64,000 bases of DNA from Candidatus Promineifilum breve (GTDB lineage: Bacteria > Chloroflexota > Anaerolineae > Promineifilales > Promineifilaceae), in assembly GCF_900066015.1 (NCBI RefSeq), contig NZ_LN890655.1, positions 682,001-746,000 on the forward strand. Reading direction: 5' to 3'. Shown piece by piece: positions 60,601-64,000 of this stretch (position 1 is its first letter; every line of letters begins with the position of its first letter). The position numbers and the translations under genes are program-made. Below the pieces are notes generated by a model that saw only the letters and a program-made list of their open reading frames with translations, made no database searches and was not told where the DNA came from.

Positions 60601-61675
60601 CGCACTCCCCGGCCCAGACCCGGCCGCGGCTGATGCCGATCTGGATGTCGCTAATGAAGTCGAGTTCGGCGGGCAACTGTTGGAAGTCGAGCGCGGCGGC
60701 CACGGCGCGCACGCTGTCGTCGGCATGGGCCACCGGCGCGCCGAAACTGACGTAGGCATAGCTGCCCTTGTCACCGATGGTCAGCTGGATCAGAAAGCCT
60801 TCCTGCGTCTGGGCCGTGGCCTGGAGCCAGCGCACGTAGGCATCCAGCTTGCGGCCCGCGTCCTCGTCATTATCGTAGTCGATACCGGAAAACTTCAGGA
60901 AGAGGGCCACGCTGGGGCGCAGCTCGGCCAGAAAGCGCTCGCCACTGAGCAGGCGGCTATAGACCGGCGGCAAGGCCCACGACCGGGCCTGCTCATCGGA
61001 CAGGGCGACCGCCGTCAGAGATTGGTGGGGGGCGGGCGCGGGCCAGGCATGAAGACCACGGATGACCGCGAAACGTTCGCCGCCGGACGCGGTGCGCCAT
61101 TCGGCAATGTCGGCCGCCTCGGCCAGCGCGTCGGCCACCGGGCGACTGACGACCACCTCCCCTTTTTCGGCCATCTTCTCGGCCGCGGCCACCTCGTCGA
61201 GCGTCCGTCCGGCCAGAACGTCAATGAGTTGAATCTGCGGATCGCCGACGATGAAGCGACGCGCCGGCCCGGCGGCCACGGCGACCTTGATCGCCAGGGT
61301 GATCGGCGTGCCGGCCGGCGTCTTGACCGTGGCGAAGGGGCGCATGGCGGCCTGCATCGCCAGGGCGCAGGCCACACCCCGCGCCCCGTCGTCGCCGGCG
61401 AACCAGCAGGTGATCGAATCGCCGGCAAAGCCCATCACGCTGCCGCCGTAGAGATGTAACTCGGCGATGATAGCTTCGTAGACGGGGTTGATCTGGTTGA
61501 GGACTTCTTCAGCACCGCGTTGCACGCCCAATTCCTGGGCCAACGCGGCGGTCAGAGGGGTGAAGCCGGAAATATCGGCAAACAGAACCGAACCGGTAGT
61601 CCGGTCGGGTAGGTCACGGCCACCGGCTAAGGCCAGTCGCCGATCCTCGGGGATAAATGCCAGCAGTGACTCCAT
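57608..61675 (-). CDS. Soluble-adenylyl-cyclase-like cyclase/ATPase/TPR protein
   Basis: A 1355-residue protein. C1 (28-200) has VLFADISGFT and GFAGDSITCWF, with metal Asp34 and Asp86. C2 (255-425) has LFLKFSGID, where Lys261 replaces the metal Asp, but keeps GVMGNEVNMAARL (Asn374, Arg378). An AAA-like ATPase follows (Walker A GPTGIGKS 470-477, LIFDNAHWID), then at least nine TPRs. This is the layout of human sAC (ADCY10). C1 metals plus C2 Asn/Arg would complete one active site, so cyclase function is plausible. ATP or GTP preference is not clear. No membrane helix is seen. Confidence 0.9.
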   Translation of the reverse strand: MESLLAFIPEDRRLALAGGRDLPDRTTGSVLFADISGFTPLTAALAQELGVQRGAEEVLNQINPVYEAIIAELHLYGGSVMGFAGDSITCWFAGDDGARGVACALAMQAAMRPFATVKTPAGTPITLAIKVAVAAGPARRFIVGDPQIQLIDVLAGRTLDEVAAAEKMAEKGEVVVSRPVADALAEAADIAEWRTASGGERFAVIRGLHAWPAPAPHQSLTAVALSDEQARSWALPPVYSRLLSGERFLAELRPSVALFLKFSGIDYDNDEDAGRKLDAYVRWLQATAQTQEGFLIQLTIGDKGSYAYVSFGAPVAHADDSVRAVAAALDFQQLPAELDFISDIQIGISRGRVWAGECGARIRHTYGVMGNEVNMAARLMGKAQPGKTLVRRRVAEEARAFEFQQMGLMTVKGGAEPIPVAELVGRPQAQAAQNAQFDLPLIGREAQLAQLDRLLDSVLAGEGQIVTLQGPTGIGKSHLLSVFQQSAAANGFQVASGASQYVFQSTTYYPWQQIMRQVLGLKPGPAEQSAELTEADAIQTVEQTLVAINPDWRIRLPLLGDLLGLPIPDNPTTAAFDPKQRQESLFAFVGEVLRVWARSQPLCLIFDNAHWIDEASRGLLESLAKTIGDAPVLLIAAVRPIAETGSTTATLAAIHSLPHHHLIELDELDAASLERLIEAFLGSRPSLLANLLIAAKAQGNPFFARELVDALREAHQLIEMDGKWALSDGMIETMRKANVLTQDEGTWVLAQSADLTSINLGIPDSVHGVILARLDRLPDSHKPTIKVASVIGYSFELGLVAQVHPSNPLRGTLRDQAHVLEERDFIFQDWESRAETSRETYTFRQQATQEVSYETLLFTQRRELHMRLAALLEEQSPEATGQIAYHAYLGEDWARSLRFHLLAGAQDKQLFANLQSIEHYRRALTSAEHLSPPDTLSQRQQIHADLGELLLTIGQIDEAQEHLQTALALAEELGNTEAQAWICRWMARGFEVRGQYAPALEWIDRGLAVLGDRLTPAALELRLIAGLIYTRQGEYQRASQQAIASLLAAEELNAPSIVARSHNLLGNIDRSRGRSGEAAAHFEEALALYREIGNLQGQAQVQNSLASAYFDLGQWADADKVYRQAGQTFTQLGNIYNRIFVDNNLGGIALNQGRLDDALHYYQRALNALETIGGSLWVMGVLHLNLGATHIRRSELAIAFTHLYDSQRLFEQAQGRDMLPELHRRLAEAFLAQREFEQARQQAAKSLGLAEELAAPGEQGMVWRVIGAIQAAEGQITDAETSLEKAITLLREVGNDYGLACSQLSLAQLPDQRRSERRDTLLRECLPTFERLGAMMEMEQAYALMGETRLPTPEK

Positions 61676-61733
61676 TGTGCCTTACCGGCGAAGCAGGACG
61701 GCGACACCTTGTTCGCCGTCCCGCGCCGGAATT

Positions 61734-61762
61734 AGTATAGGCACAATTGGAGCGACTCGCAA
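61734..61762 (-). promoter_or_regulatory. Promoter of the cyclase-like gene
   Basis: On the minus strand TTGCGA (61757-61762), 17 bp, TATACT (61734-61739). About 59 bp before the start at 61675, with a hairpin GACGGCGA/TCGCCGTC in between. Confidence 0.55.
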
Positions 61763-61785
61763 TGATGCCGGCAATTCCTAACCGA

Positions 61786-61977
61786 TCAGGCGGCCGTTTC
61801 CGCCGGCATGATCAGCCACAGGATCAAATAGATTAACAAGCCGGCCGCGAACAGGCCCAACAGGACAAAGACAACCCGCACCACGGTGGCATCCACACCC
61901 AGATAGCGAGCCAAACCGGCGCACACACCGGCGATCACTTTCCCATCCTCCACGCGCGTCAATCGTTTTTCGTTCAT
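61786..61977 (-). CDS. PspC-domain small membrane protein
   Basis: A 63-residue protein consisting of one PspC domain: GKVIAGVCAGLARYLGVDATVVRVVFVLLGL, with a single C-terminal membrane helix (about 35-58). PspC-like proteins sense envelope stress or act as small membrane regulators; stand-alone copies of this size are common and their function is mostly unknown. ATG at 61977 with AGGAGAG upstream. Single gene between the cyclase and the ACP gene. Confidence 0.85.
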   Translation of the reverse strand: MNEKRLTRVEDGKVIAGVCAGLARYLGVDATVVRVVFVLLGLFAAGLLIYLILWLIMPAETAA

Positions 61978-62359
61978 GTTTCTCTCCTATACGGTAACTA
62001 TATCACACCCGCGCCGGGTTGCCGCAACCGGGCGACCGGACCCGGCGGGTCTCTTTGTCCCCCACTACGTCCGGCGCGTGCGGCGGGTTGCGCCGGTTCA
62101 AATGGGGCGGCAAATTGCGGCGCAACGAAAAGGGCAACGTCGGGTTTCTATCAGTAGCCCTGAGCCATGGCCAAGCGTCATACATCGCTTGACATTCTGA
62201 TGGTTAGCCCTACAATTCCAGGCTGTCATCGGCGAGGTTGTCGCCAATCAGACACGAAGCGGCGCACCCGGCGAGCAAACGAATGGCTGACCATGACGGG
62301 CGCGATGGCCGAAAACGCGGCAAATAAATAAGAAAATATCCTTGAAGGAGAGGCAGTCA
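61978..62359. other. Intergenic region between PspC and ACP genes
   Basis: A 382-bp gap. It holds GC-rich inverted strings (GTTGCGCC at 62087-62094 with GGCGCAAC at 62119-62126, and CCGGGTTG-CCG-CAACCGGG near 62015), then the ACP promoter and a leader of about 137 nt. A TATAGT-like -10 for PspC may lie at 61997-62002 on the minus strand. No gene or tRNA is seen. Confidence 0.5.
62189..62216 (+). promoter_or_regulatory. Promoter of the acyl carrier protein gene
   Basis: A perfect TTGACA (62189-62194), 16-bp spacer, TACAAT (62211-62216), five of six. It is the strongest plus-strand promoter in the window by eye. Confidence 0.65.
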
Positions 62360-62599
62360 ATGAATGACACTGAAGAAAGGGTTCGCGCGATCATCGTCGA
62401 TTTATTAGGCGTTGACGAAGACCAAATCGTGACCGAGGCGCGCTTCCGCGAAGATTTAGAGGCCGATTCGCTCGACCTGGTTGAGTTGATCATGGCCTTT
62501 GAAGAAGAGTTCGAAGGCGAGATTTCGGATGAGGAAGCGCAGAAGATCACAACCGTCGGCGAGGCCGTAAACTACATCAACAGCAGCATGCGCGCCTAA
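62360..62599 (+). CDS. acpP: Acyl carrier protein
   Basis: A 79-residue ACP. The phosphopantetheine attachment Ser37 is in [10 protein letters not shown], followed by the acidic helix II ([16 protein letters not shown]). It carries fatty-acyl chains during fatty acid synthesis. The ATG at 62360 has AAGGAGAGG 8 bp upstream; a TTG frame 18 bp earlier is less likely. No fab gene is adjacent, so it is an orphan transcription unit, with a strong own promoter and terminator. Confidence 0.92.
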   Translation: MNDTEERVRAIIVDLLGVDEDQIVTEARFREDLEADSLDLVELIMAFEEEFEGEISDEEAQKITTVGEAVNYINSSMRA

Positions 62600-62634
62600 C
62601 CCATCCCGGCCGCGAACAACCCCATTGGCCCTAA

Positions 62635-63312
62635 TCAGACAGTCGCCCGGCGGCTGTCTTTTATTTTGGCGGCCGTCCACCGGGCGCGCCACTCCAGGAG
62701 AGCCGCCGCCGCCACCAGCAGCGCCCCGCCACCATTGAGCCACACGCCCGGCCCCACCCCCAGCGGCCGGCGCATGATGGCCTCGGCCACCGGGCGGACG
62801 GCCAGGTACTGGATCGTCGGCAGCAGCAGCCCGGCCAGGGCGACAAGCCCCATCAAGAGCCACGGCCAATGGGCATCGGGGGCGCGCGCGGCCACGCCCG
62901 CGCCCAATCCGGCGACAACGATCACCACGCCGATGCCCAGCAGCCGCGGCAGCCATTCGCCGCGCGGCTCAAGCTGGATGGCGGCCACGGCCGGGAAGGC
63001 CAGCAGGGCGACGGCCACGGCCCCCCCCCGCGCCAGCCAGGTGGCCGGCCGCCCGTTGGGCCACGTCGCCGCCAGCAGGGCCAGCACCAGCCCGATGACG
63101 ATGGGCGGCAGATAGAACCAATCGCGCCGGCCGCCCACCCCCAGAAACTTGATCCATTCACCCAACTCAATGCCGATCAGTTGCAGACCCACGGCCGGGC
63201 CGGGCAGCCAGACCATGAAATAGCCGAGCAGGACGGCCGTCAGCCCCACAAAGAGGAGGTTGAGCCGCCCGGCCGCCCGCCGATCGACTGGCTGTTTAGC
63301 TGGCATCGGCAT
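62635..63312 (-). CDS. Multi-helix membrane protein of unknown function
   Basis: A 225-residue hydrophobic protein with about six membrane helices, starting with a basic head and LLFVGLTAVLLGYFMVWLPGPAVGL. Rich in Ala, Gly, Val and Pro with no recognised motif. The start (ATG 63312, or 63306) overlaps the thioesterase stop by up to 17 bp, so it is co-transcribed with trmD and the thioesterase. Its final codons overlap the ACP terminator. Confidence 0.65.
   Translation of the reverse strand: MPMPAKQPVDRRAAGRLNLLFVGLTAVLLGYFMVWLPGPAVGLQLIGIELGEWIKFLGVGGRRDWFYLPPIVIGLVLALLAATWPNGRPATWLARGGAVAVALLAFPAVAAIQLEPRGEWLPRLLGIGVVIVVAGLGAGVAARAPDAHWPWLLMGLVALAGLLLPTIQYLAVRPVAEAIMRRPLGVGPGVWLNGGGALLVAAAALLEWRARWTAAKIKDSRRATV
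62637..62667 (+). terminator. acpP terminator overlapping the next gene's 3' end
   Basis: AGACAGTC... pairs with ...GGCTGTCT (8 bp, one wobble) around a short GC loop, followed by TTTATTTT to 62667. It lies within the last codons of the opposing membrane-protein gene (stop 62635-62637). Confidence 0.75.
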
Positions 63313-63802
63313 GATTCGTCAGATCGACCGGCTGCTCGCGCCGGCGACGCTCCAGACGTTGCGCCTGCCGGGCGGCTCCCGCTTCGAATAAGGCGCGCTC
63401 TTCGTCGGTCTCGCAGATGAGCGGCGGGGCCTGGGCCGGCTCGCCACGGGCGTTCAGGGCGACGTAGACGTAATAGGCGGTGTTGGTGTGGGTGATGTCG
63501 CCGGTCATCAGGTTCTCGGCCGTCACGACCAGCCGCGTCTCCAGCGACGAGCGGCCGACCCAGGTGACTTCGGCCCGCACCGTCAGCAGATCGCCGATTT
63601 GGACGGCCGAGTGAAAGCTCATCGAATCGACGGCCACCGTGACCACCGGCCGGCGGGCGTGTTTCATAGCCGCGATGGCCCCCGCGTCGTCGCACAGCTT
63701 CATCAGCACGCCGCCGTGGACGTTGCCCAACAGATTGCCTTCCGTGACACCCATCGGCTGGGTCAGAATTGTCCGCGAGGCGCTAACCGTTTGTCCCATC
63801 AT
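63296..63802 (-). CDS. Acyl-CoA thioesterase (hotdog, YciA/Acot-like)
   Basis: A 168-residue hotdog-fold hydrolase. [27 protein letters not shown] is the acyl-CoA thioesterase helix with the Asn/His/Asp(Asp) residues, and [20 protein letters not shown] the following strand. It cleaves acyl-CoA to acid and CoA. Start is taken at 63802 after a GGAACC stretch; 63817 and 63799 are possible. It overlaps the trmD end by 20 bp and the next gene by 17 bp, so three genes are translationally coupled. Confidence 0.88.
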   Translation of the reverse strand: MMGQTVSASRTILTQPMGVTEGNLLGNVHGGVLMKLCDDAGAIAAMKHARRPVVTVAVDSMSFHSAVQIGDLLTVRAEVTWVGRSSLETRLVVTAENLMTGDITHTNTAYYVYVALNARGEPAQAPPLICETDEERALFEAGAARQAQRLERRRREQPVDLTNHADAS

Positions 63803-64000
63803 AAGGTTCCATTTCACGCGCTAATGTCAATAAAAAGAGCCGATCGGCCTCGTCCAGGTCGGCGGCCAGCAGCAACTCCGGCCGCCGTTGCCACGTCCGC
63901 CGCAAGGCCTGCTCGCGCCGCCAGCGCTGAATCCGCGCCGCGTGACCGGAGCGCAGGACATCGGGCACGGCCCGACCGCGAAATATCTCCGGCCGGGTAT
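63783..64000 (-). CDS. trmD: tRNA (guanine37-N1)-methyltransferase, C-terminal part
   Basis: The frame is open to the window edge, so only the C-terminus is visible: [26 protein letters not shown] ... RRPELL, matching the TrmD hinge and C-terminal domain. TrmD places m1G at position 37 of tRNAs to prevent frameshifting. About 72 residues are present; the N-terminal trefoil-knot SAM domain lies outside. It overlaps the downstream thioesterase. Confidence 0.88.
   Translation of the reverse strand, partial: TRPEIFRGRAVPDVLRSGHAARIQRWRREQALRRTWQRRPELLLAADLDEADRLFLLTLAREMEPYDGTNG

Noticed and set aside
62041-62130. Possible tRNA (GGTTCAAAT-like string at 62095)
   Set aside because: No acceptor or anticodon stem can be closed around it, and the flanks form a different hairpin. 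I found no other tRNA candidate in the gaps.

Overview
The window is about 64 kb of GC-rich, densely packed bacterial chromosome. I would place it in the Chloroflexota (Anaerolineae-like), but that is inference from gene content and repeats, not from a marker gene. Supporting signs are secreted proteins with Pro/Thr-rich linkers, large TPR/cyclase ATPases, a SecD-SecF fusion, a fused E1 dehydrogenase, DUF990-type ABC permeases, a T-box leader, and many unrelated hairpin-forming intergenic repeats. I see no prophage, transposase, CRISPR array, rRNA or tRNA gene.

Layout. 1-6.2 kb: the end of an O-antigen-ligase-like gene, a Ktr/Trk potassium uptake pair, and two tandem secreted C39-peptidase/TPR paralogues ending in a perfect 44-bp palindromic terminator. 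6.4-13.2 kb: a catabolic cluster with P5C dehydrogenase, two CoA-transferase subunits separated by a DUF885-like metalloprotein, a membrane-anchored hydrolase and a class III aminotransferase. 13.2-19.5 kb (minus strand): a zinc dehydrogenase, SecDF, a lipoprotein-like hypothetical and a secreted S33 hydrolase with a membrane tail. 19.8-26 kb: a patatin facing a YfhO-like / GNAT / GT39-like membrane operon. 26.2-30.9 kb: CBS-type pyrophosphatase, SpoU methylase, O6-alkylguanine repair, and a divergent MocR/TetR regulator pair. 30.9-38.8 kb: SbcC, SbcD and a Kelch protein in one operon, then a dual-specificity phosphatase overlapping a diacylglycerol-kinase-like gene.

38.9-44.1 kb: a strong promoter and an Ile-type T-box leader drive AlaX, an unknown protein and IleRS, so translation quality control and isoleucine charging are co-regulated. 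44.2-47.7 kb: an ABC-2 exporter with one ATPase and three permeases, reading straight into the T-box promoter. 47.9-48.6 kb: a small DUF2283 two-gene unit resembling a toxin-antitoxin pair. 48.7-50.7 kb: a fused alpha/beta E1 component. 51.1-57.6 kb: a 2148-residue secreted multidomain protein with a gingipain-like (C25) domain and an inserted 14-unit hexapeptide repeat. 57.6-61.7 kb: a 1355-residue protein with the architecture of mammalian soluble adenylyl cyclase. 61.8-64 kb: PspC, an orphan acyl carrier protein, and an overlapping TrmD / thioesterase / membrane-protein chain running off the end.

The best candidates for something undescribed are the DIAQ hexapeptide insertion in the C25 protein (53025-53270), the T-box/AlaX/IleRS operon with a hairpin repeat between attenuator and first gene, the IleRS with degenerate signature motifs, and the spread of hairpin repeats into operons and coding sequence.
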